The notes: generated from the letters alone by a model not told the origin. A stretch of DNA of 20,932 bases from an uncultured Pseudoflavonifractor sp. (GCA_947383685.1 CANDEE010000032.1:1-20932), one strand, 5' to 3'. Numbered from the stretch's first letter, positions 6,017 through 14,260 are shown. Program-made: numbers and translations.

Positions 6017-6045
6017 ACCTTACTCACAGCAGGAGAAAAAGTCAA
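6017..6045 (-). promoter_or_regulatory. promoter of the XRE-membrane protein gene
   Basis: On the minus strand, TTGACT (6040-6045) and TAAGGT (6017-6022) have exactly 17 bases between them, about 40 bases before the start codon. Confidence 0.55.
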
Positions 6046-6106
6046 GCCCTCCTCCCCATTTTACCGCTCGACCGTCAGGAAAGTCCTTCTCTCTCAAGGC
6101 TCCCCC

Positions 6107-6135
6107 TTGCCTTTTCCCCGGGGATTTGGTATGAT
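6107..6135 (+). promoter_or_regulatory. promoter of the aconitase-family gene
   Basis: TTGCCT (6107-6112) and TATGAT (6130-6135) are 17 bases apart, with an extended TGG before the -10. The start codon at 6173 is about 30 bases downstream of the expected transcription start. Confidence 0.65.
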
Positions 6136-6172
6136 GACTATAACCATTTTCATTGCGGAGGAGAGAGCAGTC

Positions 6173-8404
6173 ATGAGCATATCGGTCAAACGAGAGGGAT
6201 TTTATTATACGCAGGCGGGCTTCACCCCCGCCCAGGCCAACCCCGCCGGAATTGCCGCCGGACGGCAAAAGACCATGGCCTATGGAATCCTGTCCGCCCA
6301 CAACCGGAGCGGAGACATGACCCGACTCCAAATCAAATTTGATGCCATGGCCTCCCATGACATCACCTACGTGGGCATCATCCAGACCGCCCGGGCCTCG
6401 GGCCTTACGCGGTTCCCCATCCCCTACGTACTTACCAACTGCCACAACTCCCTGTGCGCCGTGGGGGGCACCATTAACGAGGACGACCACCTCTTTGGCC
6501 TCTCCGCCGCCAAAAAGTACGGCGGTGAGTTCGTCCCCGCCCACCAGGCGGTGATCCACTCCTATATGCGGGAGCGGTACGCCGCCCCCGGCCGGATGAT
6601 CCTGGGCTCCGATTCCCATACCCGGTACGGGGCCTACGGCTGTATGGCTATTGGAGAGGGCGGCCCGGAGCTGGCCCGCCAGCTTTTGGAAAAGACCTAT
6701 GACATCGCCTATCCCCCCGTCATCGCCGTATATCTCACCGGAGCTCCCAAGCCCGGCGTGGGCCCCCAGGACGTGGCCCTGGCCCTGGTGGGAGCTACCT
6801 TCAAAAGCGGCGCGGTGAAAAACGCCGTATTGGAGTTCTTCGGCCCCGGCGTGTCCTCCCTCTCCATGGACTACCGCTCGGGCATTGACGTCATGACCAC
6901 CGAAACTGCTTGTCTCAGCTCGGTCTGGTGCACCGATGAAATCACCAAGGCTCACCTCACCGCCCTGGGCCGGGGGGAACAGTACAAAGCCCTTTCTCCC
7001 ACCGATGGGGCCTACTATGATTCTCTGGTGGAAATTGACCTCGCCGCCGTGGAGCCCATGATCGCCCTGCCCTTCCATCCCTCCAACGCCTACCCCATCC
7101 GGGAGTTCAAAGCCAACATGGCCGACCTTCTCCACCAGGTGGACGTGGACACCGCCGGGCAGTTGGGGGTAAAGAACGCCCCCTCCCTTCTCTCCAAGGC
7201 GCAAGGTAAGACCTTCCGGGTGGATCAGGGCGTGATCGCCGGCTGCTCCGGCGGCACCTACCAAAATCTCAAGCGGGCGGCGGAGATTTTGAAGGGAGCC
7301 TCTACCGGCAGCGGCGGCTTCTGGCTCTCCTGCTATCCCGGCTCCATGCCCATCAATCTGGAGCTGACCAAAAACGGCTACATCTCCGACCTCATGGCGG
7401 CGGGAGCCTCCATCCGCTCCTGCTTCTGCGGCCCCTGCTTTGGAGCGGGAGATGTGCCCGCCAACGGCGGCTTCTCCATCCGCCACTCTACCCGGAACTT
7501 CCCCAACCGGGAAGGCAGCAAACCGGGAGACGGTCAAATCTCCTATGTGGCCCTTATGGACGCCCGCTCCATCGCCGCCACGGCCCTGAATGGGGGCGTC
7601 CTCACCGCCGCGGACGAGCTGGAAGCCGTCCCCGCCGACCGGCCCGGTGAGACTTGGGCCTACGACGACAGTGCGTATAAGGCCCGTATCTACTACGGCG
7701 TGGGCAAGCCCCAGAGCGAAACAGAACTGGTCTTTGGCCCCAACATTGCCGACTGGCCCGAGCAAATTCCCCTTCCCGAAAACCTGCTTCTCACCTGCTG
7801 TGCCGCCATCTATGACCCGGTGACCACCACAGATGAGCTGATCCCCTCCGGGGAGACTTCCTCTTACCGCTCCAACCCTATTAAGCTCTCCCAGTTTGCC
7901 CTGAGCCGGAAAGACCCCCTCTATGTAAAACGGGCTCTGGCCATCCAGGAGCAGGAAATGGCCCGGCGGGAGCATGGGGACGCCACCCTGGGTCAACTTT
8001 CAGATCAGGTGGGGCTGGGCTCCTTCATCATGGCCCTGAAGCCGGGGGACGGCTCGGCCCGGGAGCAGGCCGCCTCCTGCCAGCGGGTGCTGGGGGGCTG
8101 CGCCAACGTGGCGGTCGAGTACGCCACCAAGCGTTACCGCTCCAACGTGGTGAACTGGGGAATGCTCCCCTTCATTGCGGAGGATGTGAAGGACTGGGGG
8201 CTCAAAGAAGGCGATTCCCTCTATATCCCCGGCATCAAGGCCCTGCTGGAGGGAGACGGGGAGGAAATCCAGGCCTATCTCATCCAGCATCCCAAGGACG
8301 GCGGTCAAACCAAAACTCCGGTGACCCTGAAGCTTCCCGGCCTTACAAGGGAGGAGCGGGACATCATCCTGGCGGGGTGCCTGATCAACTACTACGCCAA
8401 ATAA
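6173..8404 (+). CDS. aconitase-family hydratase (YbhJ-like), 4Fe-4S enzyme
   Basis: A 743-residue protein with the full aconitase-superfamily plan: three alpha/beta domains carrying the iron-sulfur site, then a C-terminal swivel domain (about 600-743). Cluster cysteines are C358 (IAGCSGG) and C419/C422 (CGPCFG). GSDSHT (145-150) and SIRHSTRNFPNREGSK (435-450) are family active-site segments. The run IGEGGPELARQL (160-171) and the overall length resemble the uncharacterised YbhJ-type branch more than citrate-cycle aconitase or 3-isopropylmalate dehydratase, so the substrate is unknown. GGAGGAG lies 9-11 bases before the ATG at 6173. Longer in-frame starts reach into the divergent gene and are rejected. 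It is a single-gene unit with its own promoter and terminator and no citrate synthase or isocitrate dehydrogenase nearby. Confidence 0.9.
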   Translation: MSISVKREGFYYTQAGFTPAQANPAGIAAGRQKTMAYGILSAHNRSGDMTRLQIKFDAMASHDITYVGIIQTARASGLTRFPIPYVLTNCHNSLCAVGGTINEDDHLFGLSAAKKYGGEFVPAHQAVIHSYMRERYAAPGRMILGSDSHTRYGAYGCMAIGEGGPELARQLLEKTYDIAYPPVIAVYLTGAPKPGVGPQDVALALVGATFKSGAVKNAVLEFFGPGVSSLSMDYRSGIDVMTTETACLSSVWCTDEITKAHLTALGRGEQYKALSPTDGAYYDSLVEIDLAAVEPMIALPFHPSNAYPIREFKANMADLLHQVDVDTAGQLGVKNAPSLLSKAQGKTFRVDQGVIAGCSGGTYQNLKRAAEILKGASTGSGGFWLSCYPGSMPINLELTKNGYISDLMAAGASIRSCFCGPCFGAGDVPANGGFSIRHSTRNFPNREGSKPGDGQISYVALMDARSIAATALNGGVLTAADELEAVPADRPGETWAYDDSAYKARIYYGVGKPQSETELVFGPNIADWPEQIPLPENLLLTCCAAIYDPVTTTDELIPSGETSSYRSNPIKLSQFALSRKDPLYVKRALAIQEQEMARREHGDATLGQLSDQVGLGSFIMALKPGDGSAREQAASCQRVLGGCANVAVEYATKRYRSNVVNWGMLPFIAEDVKDWGLKEGDSLYIPGIKALLEGDGEEIQAYLIQHPKDGGQTKTPVTLKLPGLTREERDIILAGCLINYYAK

Positions 8405-8405
8405 G

Positions 8406-8439
8406 AAAAGCGGCTGGTGTAAAAACCAGCCGCTTTTTT
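8406..8439 (+). terminator. terminator of the aconitase-family gene
   Basis: A perfect 13-bp stem (8406-8418 with 8425-8437) has a 6-base loop and ends in a run of six T. It begins 2 bases after the stop codon. Confidence 0.88.
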
Positions 8440-8482
8440 GAAACCTTTTTCCAAAAACGGTGTATTTAGATATAGAGACGTC
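8439..8482 (+). promoter_or_regulatory. candidate ECF-type autoregulated promoter of the sigma gene
   Basis: TGAAACCTTTTTCC at 8439-8452 resembles the -35 (TGAAAC) of many ECF-dependent promoters, and directly overlaps the end of the preceding terminator. The matching -10 is uncertain: GGTGTATT (8459-8466) is closest in spacing, while CGTC (8479-8482) is too far. ECF sigma genes commonly transcribe themselves, which is the reason for suspecting it. Confidence 0.35.
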
Positions 8483-8506
8483 TCAAAAAGGAGGGGGAAA
8501 CAAGCC

Positions 8507-9049
8507 TTGGACGACAAAACCCTGATCCGAAAACTGCAAAAGGGCAGCGCCGGGGCCTTGGAGTCCCTTATCCACCGCTACACCCCCTATGTTTCCGCCT
8601 GCGCCTACCGTCATCTGGGCCATCTCCCCCGGGAGGAGCTGGAGGAGGCGGTGGCCGATACCTTCGTAGAGCTGTGGCGCCACGCCGCCGACTTGAATCC
8701 GGAGGGTTCCCTTCGCCCCTGGTTGGGCACAGTGGCGGCCAACAAGGCCAAAAACCGTCTCCGTGCCTACTTTCCCACCGCCCCCATTCCTGACGACACT
8801 CCCGCTCCGGTGGACATCCAGCGGCAAACGGAGGAACAGGAGACCCAGGAAGCCCTCTGGCGGCTGGTGGACGGCCTCGAGGAACCCGAGCGGACCCTGT
8901 TCCTTCGCTACTATTACGAGGGAGAAAAGCTGAAAACCATTGCCTCAGAGTTGGAAATGAATCTCTCCACCGCCAAGACCAAACTGCGCCGGGGAAGGTC
9001 ATTTCTCCGGGAAATGATACAGGGAAAGGAAGGTGTGGAACTTGGCTGA
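8507..9049 (+). CDS. ECF-type RNA polymerase sigma factor
   Basis: A 180-residue sigma-70-family protein with only regions 2 and 4. Region 2 spans about 15-88 (PREELEEAVADTFVELWRHA, then GSLRPWLGTVAANKAKNRLR) and region 4 about 116-170, with the helix-turn-helix LKTIASELEMNLSTAKTKLR. A linker rich in Pro/Asp/Thr separates them. I place the start at TTG 8507, since GGAGGGGG (8490-8497) lies about 9 bases upstream and the family N-terminus begins there. The in-frame alternative at 8438 lies inside the previous terminator. The 3' end overlaps the next gene, a membrane-anchored anti-sigma-like protein, so the two are coupled. The signal is unknown and probably extracytoplasmic. Confidence 0.9.
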   Translation: MDDKTLIRKLQKGSAGALESLIHRYTPYVSACAYRHLGHLPREELEEAVADTFVELWRHAADLNPEGSLRPWLGTVAANKAKNRLRAYFPTAPIPDDTPAPVDIQRQTEEQETQEALWRLVDGLEEPERTLFLRYYYEGEKLKTIASELEMNLSTAKTKLRRGRSFLREMIQGKEGVELG

Positions 9050-10448
9050 CAGGCTGAAAAAACTGGAGCGGGAGCTGGGGCTTGCCCCTTCCCCCAGCCC
9101 CTTTCACATTGACCCTAAAATCATCTGCCGCCGGGTGGAGTGCACTCTCTCGGCCCAGGAACAGGAAAGGAAATGCTATATGAAATATAAACTTCGTCTT
9201 GCCGCCGCATTTACCGCGGCGGCCCTGGCCCTCACCGGCACCGCCCTGGCGGCGGGGCCCACCCTCAGTGAGATGCTCCAAGCCGCCCTGGGGACTTTTG
9301 CCCCCTACGCCCAACCTATGGAGGGAACCGTGGAGGATCAGGGCATCCGTGTAAAACTCATTTCCGCCCTTGCGGATTCCGTTCACGTCAAGGTCTATGT
9401 GGAGCTGACCGACCTATGGGGCCAGAACCGGCTGGCTGCGGCGGATATGGATATCATGTCCTCCCGTTTGGAATTAAATGTCCCCCAGGAGCAGCAAAGA
9501 GAGGGGATCGGATACAGCTATGTCTCTAAACGGCTGGGATATGACCCCAAGACCCAGACCCTTCTGGCGGTTTTGGAACGAAATAACGGCGTACTCCTTG
9601 ACAACAACCCAACCGGAAGCCTTCAGATCAGTAAAATCTCCAATCAAAGACAGTCTTTTTCCAGCGATGAGCCTGTCCCTGTGGAAAAACTGACTGAAAC
9701 CTACCTCTCCACCCAGCAGCTCCCCACCGGGGAGACCGTTCCGGCTCCTGGTCAAAGCAACATTGACCTTTCCGGTACGCAAGGAGTGATTCTCTCCTCT
9801 ATGGGCTTTACCGCTGACGGACGGCTTCATTTTCTGTTTTGCTTTCCGGCCGGCTCTACCCCCTCTGTTTCTCACGGCCTTGTCAGCGTCTATCACCAGT
9901 CTGGGCTGCTGTTTGACCTATACCCGTCCACCAGCTTTGAGCAGGACGGCCTATGCTATTTTGATATGTCTGTCCACGCTACCCCAGCCGACTTGGGAGA
10001 CCTGGTTTTCTCCCGGGCCTACGGCAGTTTCGGCAGCGATGCAGGCGACATTGAGGGCCGCTGGGTCATCCCCCTCACTGTCAAGCAGGTGGAGGAGTGT
10101 TCCTCCCCCCTTACCGGAGCTCTCGGCCCCGTCTCCTTAGAGGAGCTGCGGCTATCCTCCCTGGGAGTCACGGTGGTCACCCGTTCCCTGAATGATGTTA
10201 TCAGCGGCTACCCCATGTGGGCCTGGCTGTCCGATGGCTCCAAATTTCAACTGGATCATGGTCAGAGCGGCAGTGGAGGATATTTAGGCCCCAACCTGAA
10301 CCGTTGGGATTTTCCGGAGCCTATGGAGGAGCTGAATTCCATCACCGGCATTTCCATCGGCTGCTGGATGATCCCCGTGGAGAGCGGCGTGGCCGGTGAG
10401 GGCTATTGGCTGCCCTCCCTCCCCGAGGCTTCTGAAAATGTAAAGTAA
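9042..10448 (+). CDS. membrane-anchored anti-sigma-like protein
   Basis: A 468-residue protein with a short cytoplasmic N-terminus (1-51), one hydrophobic segment (about 53-72, ending ALAAG) and a long exported domain of some 390 residues without a family I can name for certain. The layout is like RsgI/DUF4179-type anti-sigma proteins. TTG at 9042 is chosen because AAAGGAAGG (9025-9033) lies 8 bases upstream, whereas a GTG at 9033 overlaps that site. The gene overlaps the sigma gene by 8 bases, which supports a sigma/anti-sigma pair. An internal ATG at 9180 with AAAGGA about 8 bases upstream would give the exported part a plain signal peptide. Which start dominates is open. No zinc-finger (HCC) anti-sigma motif is seen in the N-terminus. 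Confidence 0.75.
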   Translation: MADRLKKLERELGLAPSPSPFHIDPKIICRRVECTLSAQEQERKCYMKYKLRLAAAFTAAALALTGTALAAGPTLSEMLQAALGTFAPYAQPMEGTVEDQGIRVKLISALADSVHVKVYVELTDLWGQNRLAAADMDIMSSRLELNVPQEQQREGIGYSYVSKRLGYDPKTQTLLAVLERNNGVLLDNNPTGSLQISKISNQRQSFSSDEPVPVEKLTETYLSTQQLPTGETVPAPGQSNIDLSGTQGVILSSMGFTADGRLHFLFCFPAGSTPSVSHGLVSVYHQSGLLFDLYPSTSFEQDGLCYFDMSVHATPADLGDLVFSRAYGSFGSDAGDIEGRWVIPLTVKQVEECSSPLTGALGPVSLEELRLSSLGVTVVTRSLNDVISGYPMWAWLSDGSKFQLDHGQSGSGGYLGPNLNRWDFPEPMEELNSITGISIGCWMIPVESGVAGEGYWLPSLPEASENVK

Positions 10449-10472
10449 ACTTCACATTTTGGAATAAAAAGG

Positions 10473-10529
10473 AAAAACTGGCCCCTTTGGTTGTACGCAA
10501 AATGCATACAACCAAAGGGGCCAGTTTTT
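10473..10529. terminator. very long bidirectional hairpin terminator
   Basis: A perfect 23-bp stem (10473-10495 with 10507-10529) has an 11-base loop that can add three more pairs, with A-runs on the left and T-runs on the right. It separates the anti-sigma-like gene from the convergent fhs gene, whose stop is 6 bases away. Confidence 0.9.
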
Positions 10530-10535
10530 TCCGGC

Positions 10536-12206
10536 TTAGAACAGGCCGGTTATTTTTCCATTTTCATCCACGTCGATCTTTTCTGCCGCCGGTACCTTGG
10601 GAAGCCCCGGCATGGTCATAATGTCTCCCGTGAGGGCTACAATAAAACCCGCCCCGGCGGAAACCTTCAAATTGCGGACGGTGACGGTAAACCCCTCCGG
10701 CGCTCCCAAAAGGGCCGGGTCATCGGAGAAGGAGTACTGGGTCTTCGCCATGCAGATGGGCAAATCCCCAAAGCCCAGCTCCAGGAGCTTTTGGGCCTGT
10801 TTTTCCGCAGCGGGCGTAAGAACAACGCCTTTTCCGCCGTATACCCTGCCCACAATGGCGTTGAGCTTGTAGAGAATAGAGGTGTTGTCCGGGTAGGCAA
10901 AGGTAAATTCGTCCAGTTTTGGCTCCTCACACAGACGGACGACCTCCGCGGCCAGGGCCTCGCCCCCTTCTCCTCCCTTGGCCCAGACCTCAGAAAGAGC
11001 CACATTGACTCCCAGCTCCTTACACCTGTCCTCCACCAGCTTCAGCTCGGCGGGGGTGTCGGTGGGGAAGGCGTTAATCGCCACCACGCAGGGAAGATGA
11101 TACGTATTTTTGATGTTGTCCACGTGCCGCAGGAGGTTGGGAAGCCCCTTTTCCAACGCTTCCAGGTTTTCCCCGTTCAAGTCGGCCTTGGCAACGCCCC
11201 CGTGGTGCTTCAGGGCCCGGACGGTAGCCACCACCACCACCGCGTCGGGAACAAGCGCCGCCATACGGCACTTGATGTCCAAAAACTTCTCCGCTCCCAA
11301 ATCAGCTCCAAAGCCCGCCTCGGTGACCACATAGTCGCTTAATTTCAGTGCCGCGTCGGTAGCGGAGATTGAGTTGCAGCCGTGGGCGATATTAGCAAAG
11401 GGTCCGCCGTGGATAAAGGCGGGAGTTCCCTCCAGGGTCTGAACCAGATTGGGCTTGATGGCCTCCTTCAAAAGAGCTGCCATAGCCCCCTCCGCCTTCA
11501 AATCGTGGGCGGTGACAGGCTCCCCGGAGCGGTTGTAGGCCACCACCATCCGGCCCAGCCGGGCCTTCAGATCGGAAAGCCCGGAGGCCAGGCAGAATAC
11601 CGCCATGACCTCGCTGGCAACGGTAATGTCAAAGCCGTCCTCCCTGGGTACCCCCTGCATCCGCCCGCCAAGGCCGTCAATGACGTTGCGAAGCTGGCGG
11701 TCGTTCATGTCCACGCACCGCTTCCACGTAATATTCTTCACGTCGATATCCAGGGCGTTCCCCTGCTGAATGTGGTTGTCCAGCATAGCCGCCAACAGGT
11801 TGTTCGCCGCTCCGATGGCGTGGAAATCCCCGGTAAAATGGAGGTTGATGTCCTCCATGGGAATGACCTGAGCATATCCGCCCCCGGCAGCTCCCCCCTT
11901 CACCCCAAATACAGGGCCGAGAGAGGGCTCCCGCAAAGCCAGACAGGTCTTTTTCCCCAGCCGCTGGAGGGCATCCGCCAGCCCCACGCTGGTGGTGGTC
12001 TTGCCCTCCCCCGCTGGGGTGGGGTTGATGGCGGTGACCAAAATCAGCTTGCCCTTCCGGGGCTTATCCTGGTAGGCAGCGGGCTCCACCTTGGCCTTGT
12101 CGTGACCATAGGGGATCAGATCCTTTTCCGCAAGTCCCAGCTTGGCGGCGATTTCCTTAATGGGACGGGGCTGTACGCTCTGGGCGATCTCAATGTCGGT
12201 AGGCAT
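10536..12206 (-). CDS. fhs: formate-tetrahydrofolate ligase
   Basis: A complete 556-residue enzyme that joins formate to tetrahydrofolate with ATP, giving 10-formyl-THF for purine and one-carbon metabolism, and for the methyl branch of the Wood-Ljungdahl pathway where that exists. Visible are the P-loop TPAGEGKTTTS (63-73), the family signature beginning GVKGGAAGGGYAQVIPMED at 101, a second signature VTEAGFGADLGAEKF, and the typical C-terminus PGLPKVPAAEKIDVDENGKI. Length is normal for the family. A GAGGGA binding site lies 6-7 bases before the ATG. It follows the SDR gene by 18 bases on the same strand and is probably co-transcribed with it. No other folate gene is adjacent, so acetogenesis cannot be claimed. 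Confidence 0.97.
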   Translation of the reverse strand: MPTDIEIAQSVQPRPIKEIAAKLGLAEKDLIPYGHDKAKVEPAAYQDKPRKGKLILVTAINPTPAGEGKTTTSVGLADALQRLGKKTCLALREPSLGPVFGVKGGAAGGGYAQVIPMEDINLHFTGDFHAIGAANNLLAAMLDNHIQQGNALDIDVKNITWKRCVDMNDRQLRNVIDGLGGRMQGVPREDGFDITVASEVMAVFCLASGLSDLKARLGRMVVAYNRSGEPVTAHDLKAEGAMAALLKEAIKPNLVQTLEGTPAFIHGGPFANIAHGCNSISATDAALKLSDYVVTEAGFGADLGAEKFLDIKCRMAALVPDAVVVVATVRALKHHGGVAKADLNGENLEALEKGLPNLLRHVDNIKNTYHLPCVVAINAFPTDTPAELKLVEDRCKELGVNVALSEVWAKGGEGGEALAAEVVRLCEEPKLDEFTFAYPDNTSILYKLNAIVGRVYGGKGVVLTPAAEKQAQKLLELGFGDLPICMAKTQYSFSDDPALLGAPEGFTVTVRNLKVSAGAGFIVALTGDIMTMPGLPKVPAAEKIDVDENGKITGLF

Positions 12207-12224
12207 GGCAATTCCCTCTTTCTC

Positions 12225-12995
12225 TCAAATCTTTCTCCATTTATCCCAAATGGCCATAGGCACCCGGGCAGGCAGCACCTTGCTCCCCACCTCCATCACG
12301 AAGGGAATGGGCCCGCAGGTGACCACTCCCAGCCCCAGGCCGTTCATGGTAAGGCTCCAGGCCGCCACCGCCTCAGGCCGCATGGCAAAGGGAGTGTGGC
12401 GGACAGCCTCCGGGTTGGCGGTATCCCGGGCCACCGCCATAAATTCCGTCTTGACCCAATAGGGGCACACCGCCGTCACCAGCACCCCCCGGGGAGCCAG
12501 TTCCCAGCGGAGGGCCTGGGTATACCGAAGCAGAAACGCCTTGGTGGCGGCGTAGAGGTTCATCCCCGGCAACGGCTGAAAGGCGGCGCAGGAGGCGATC
12601 TCCAGCACCCGGCTGCCCCTGTGGAGGTATGGGATGCACACCCGCGTCACCTCCGCGGCGGCACGGCAGTTGAGGGCGATCATGTCCTCCGTCTCCTCCG
12701 CCGTCATGTCCTCCGCCCTGCCGAATTTCCCGAACCCGGCGGCGGAAACCAGAACGGACACCCGGGGCTTTTCCGCCTCCAGGGCCAGCTGAAGCAGTGA
12801 AATGCTCTCCCGGTTCTTCAAATCCAGGGCCAGAATACGGCAGTCACACCGTAAGGAATTCGCCAGGGCCACCAGCCGTTTCTCCCGGCGGGCGATGAGC
12901 CACAGCTCGTCCAGCTCCATGACCTTGTCCAAATGCTTTGCGTAGGCCCGCCCCAGCCCGGAGGAGGCCCCGGTAACGATTCCGATTTTCTTCAT
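12225..12995 (-). CDS. SDR-family NAD(P)-dependent oxidoreductase
   Basis: A 256-residue classical short-chain dehydrogenase. The cofactor-binding TGASSGLG is at 8-15. An Asn of the catalytic tetrad is N109 (IALN), the catalytic Ser is S135 (EIASC), and Y148/K152 form YAATK with the normal 13-residue Ser-Tyr spacing. The usual NNAG motif is SAAG here (84-87). The tail after about 205 is family-variable and ends in basic residues. AGGGAGGG lies about 7 bases before the ATG. It is the first gene of a two-gene unit with fhs and has its own promoter. Substrate is unknown. The SDR-fhs pairing gives no clear metabolic hint. Confidence 0.9.
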   Translation of the reverse strand: MKKIGIVTGASSGLGRAYAKHLDKVMELDELWLIARREKRLVALANSLRCDCRILALDLKNRESISLLQLALEAEKPRVSVLVSAAGFGKFGRAEDMTAEETEDMIALNCRAAAEVTRVCIPYLHRGSRVLEIASCAAFQPLPGMNLYAATKAFLLRYTQALRWELAPRGVLVTAVCPYWVKTEFMAVARDTANPEAVRHTPFAMRPEAVAAWSLTMNGLGLGVVTCGPIPFVMEVGSKVLPARVPMAIWDKWRKI

Positions 12996-13036
12996 ACGTT
13001 TCCCTCCCTTGGAGGTAGTATGGACCTGCCGCCTTC

Positions 13037-13065
13037 ATTTTACCACCATAGGGAGACTGCCACAA
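13037..13065 (-). promoter_or_regulatory. promoter of the SDR-fhs unit
   Basis: On the minus strand, TTGTGG (13060-13065) and TAAAAT (13037-13042) are 17 bases apart, with TGG before the -10. It is about 40 bases upstream of the SDR start codon. Confidence 0.65.
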
Positions 13066-13073
13066 GGGAAAGT

Positions 13074-13101
13074 TTGACAGAAATGGTATAATGATTATAA
13101 T
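13074..13101 (+). promoter_or_regulatory. strong promoter of the methyltransferase gene, with two -10 elements
   Basis: TTGACA (13074-13079) is a consensus -35, and TATAAT (13096-13101) follows after 16 bases. A second perfect -10 with the extended form, TGGTATAAT, lies at 13084-13092, too close to use that -35 but able to act as an extended -10 promoter. The start codon is at 13129. Confidence 0.72.
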
Positions 13102-13128
13102 ACTACTGATTGAAAGGGGGAAACGCCA

Positions 13129-13890
13129 ATGGAGATACAGACTTTACGGGAGGAATGGCTTGCCGAGGAGGCTGCGGCCCACATCCACGGCTGGGATTTT
13201 TCCCACCTCACGGGCCGGTATGAGGAGGAGGACGACCTGCCCTGGGACTACCGGGAGACCGTGGAACGGTACCTGTCTCCGGAGAAGAAGCTGCTGGACC
13301 TGGATACCGGCGGCGGGGAATTTCTCCTCTCCCTGGGTCATCCCCACAAAAACACCGCCGCCACCGAGGCCTACCCCCCCAACGTGGAGCTGTGCCGGGA
13401 GGTCCTTCTGCCCCTTGGGGTGGACTTCCGCCCCGCCAAGGCCAACGGACCGCTCCCCTGGCCCAGCGGCAGCTTTGACATGGTCATCAACCGCCACGGA
13501 GACTTTGAGCCTGCGGAAATTTGCCGGGTCCTCCGCCCCGGCGGAATCTTTGTCACCCAGCAGGTAGGTTCTCAAAATGACCGGGAGCTGGTGGAGCTGC
13601 TCCTTCCCGGCACTCCGCTCCCTTTCCCAGACAACCACTTGGCGGCGGTATCAGAGCGGTTCCGAAGCCAGGGCTTTGCCCTTTTGGACAGTCAGGAGAC
13701 TTTCCGCCCCATCCGCTTCTATGATGTAGGAGCGCTGGTCTGGTTCGCCAAAATCATCGAGTGGGAGTTTCCCGGCTTTTCGGTAGAGGCGTGCTTCCCC
13801 CGTCTCCTAGAGGCCCAGCAAATTTTGGAAGAAAATGGAACATTGGAAGGCTCCATTCACCGTTTTTTACTCTCTGTCCAGAAAATTTAA
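13129..13890 (+). CDS. class I SAM-dependent methyltransferase
   Basis: A 253-residue protein of the methyltransferase type 11-like group. Motif I, LDLDTGGGEF (56-65), binds S-adenosylmethionine. FDMVINRHGDF (about 115-125) is the post-beta-4 motif, and EICRVLRPGGIFVTQQVG (about 129-146) is the typical post-motif segment. The N-terminal 45 residues are acidic and aromatic, as in small-molecule methyltransferases of gut Clostridia with unknown substrate. AAAGGGGG lies about 8 bases before the ATG at 13129. It is a single gene between divergent SDR-fhs and the separately promoted DUF4342 gene. I cannot say what it methylates. Confidence 0.87.
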   Translation: MEIQTLREEWLAEEAAAHIHGWDFSHLTGRYEEEDDLPWDYRETVERYLSPEKKLLDLDTGGGEFLLSLGHPHKNTAATEAYPPNVELCREVLLPLGVDFRPAKANGPLPWPSGSFDMVINRHGDFEPAEICRVLRPGGIFVTQQVGSQNDRELVELLLPGTPLPFPDNHLAAVSERFRSQGFALLDSQETFRPIRFYDVGALVWFAKIIEWEFPGFSVEACFPRLLEAQQILEENGTLEGSIHRFLLSVQKI

Positions 13891-13901
13891 AGGATTCTTC
13901 A

Positions 13902-13932
13902 TTGACCACGGCCCCCGGCTGTGGCATACTAT
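13902..13932 (+). promoter_or_regulatory. promoter of the DUF4342 gene with a dyad in its spacer
   Basis: TTGACC (13902-13907) is followed after 17 bases by CATACT (13925-13930), or by TACTAT two bases on. An interrupted inverted repeat, CCAC-g-GCC-ccc-GGC-t-GTGG (13906-13924), fills the spacer almost exactly. The placement is that of a repressor operator, but no regulator can be named. Confidence 0.5.
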
Positions 13933-13981
13933 GGGAGAGCGGGCAGAAGTCCCATCTCATCAATACAAGGAGGTCGTTCCC

Positions 13982-14242
13982 ATGGTGGAAGATATGAAGG
14001 ACAAAAAGTTTGCCGAGGAAGTCGTGGAAAAGCTCAAGGAGCTGGTGAAGAAGGGCAACGTGACCAAAATTCAGGTCACAAAGGATGGGGAGACCATTGT
14101 CAATTTTCCCCTGAACGTAGGCATCGTAGCCGGCGTGGCCGCGGCTCCCTGGGCCTTGATTCTGGCTGCCGTCACCACTCTGGGCATGGACTGCCATATT
14201 GACGTGGTAAAGGACGACGGCGAGGTCCTGCACCTCATTTAA
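13982..14242 (+). CDS. DUF4342 family protein
   Basis: An 86-residue protein of the DUF4342 family: an acidic/basic N-terminal helix (5-26), then VTKIQVTKDGETIVNFPLNV (27-46), a hydrophobic stretch (about 46-68, GIVAGVAAAPWALILAAVTTLG) and a short polar tail. The family's function is unknown. The hydrophobic stretch suggests membrane association. AAGGAGG (13967-13973) is 8 bases before the ATG at 13982, which is chosen over in-frame starts farther upstream. It has its own promoter downstream of the methyltransferase stop and converges on ftsZ across a shared terminator. Confidence 0.85.
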   Translation: MVEDMKDKKFAEEVVEKLKELVKKGNVTKIQVTKDGETIVNFPLNVGIVAGVAAAPWALILAAVTTLGMDCHIDVVKDDGEVLHLI

Positions 14243-14260
14243 GCGAAAACAGCGCAAAAA

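Noticed and set aside
6020..7996. A 658-codon open frame on the minus strand opposite the aconitase-family gene
   Set aside because: It is a low-complexity Gly/Val-rich antisense shadow of a well-supported gene, without a binding site or recognisable motif.
10473..10529. The 23-bp perfect hairpin as a mobile-element end or small RNA
   Set aside because: Its A/T-flanked form and its place between convergent stop codons are fully explained by a bidirectional terminator.
11382..12800. A 472-codon plus-strand open frame across fhs and the SDR gene
   Set aside because: The opposite strand encodes two complete, clearly recognised enzymes, and the translation is His/Gly/Pro-rich with no family features.
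12207..13128. A folate riboswitch ahead of the SDR-fhs unit
   Set aside because: The leader between the promoter at 13037 and the SDR start is only about 30-40 bases, and the SDR-fhs gap is 18 bases. Neither can hold such an element.
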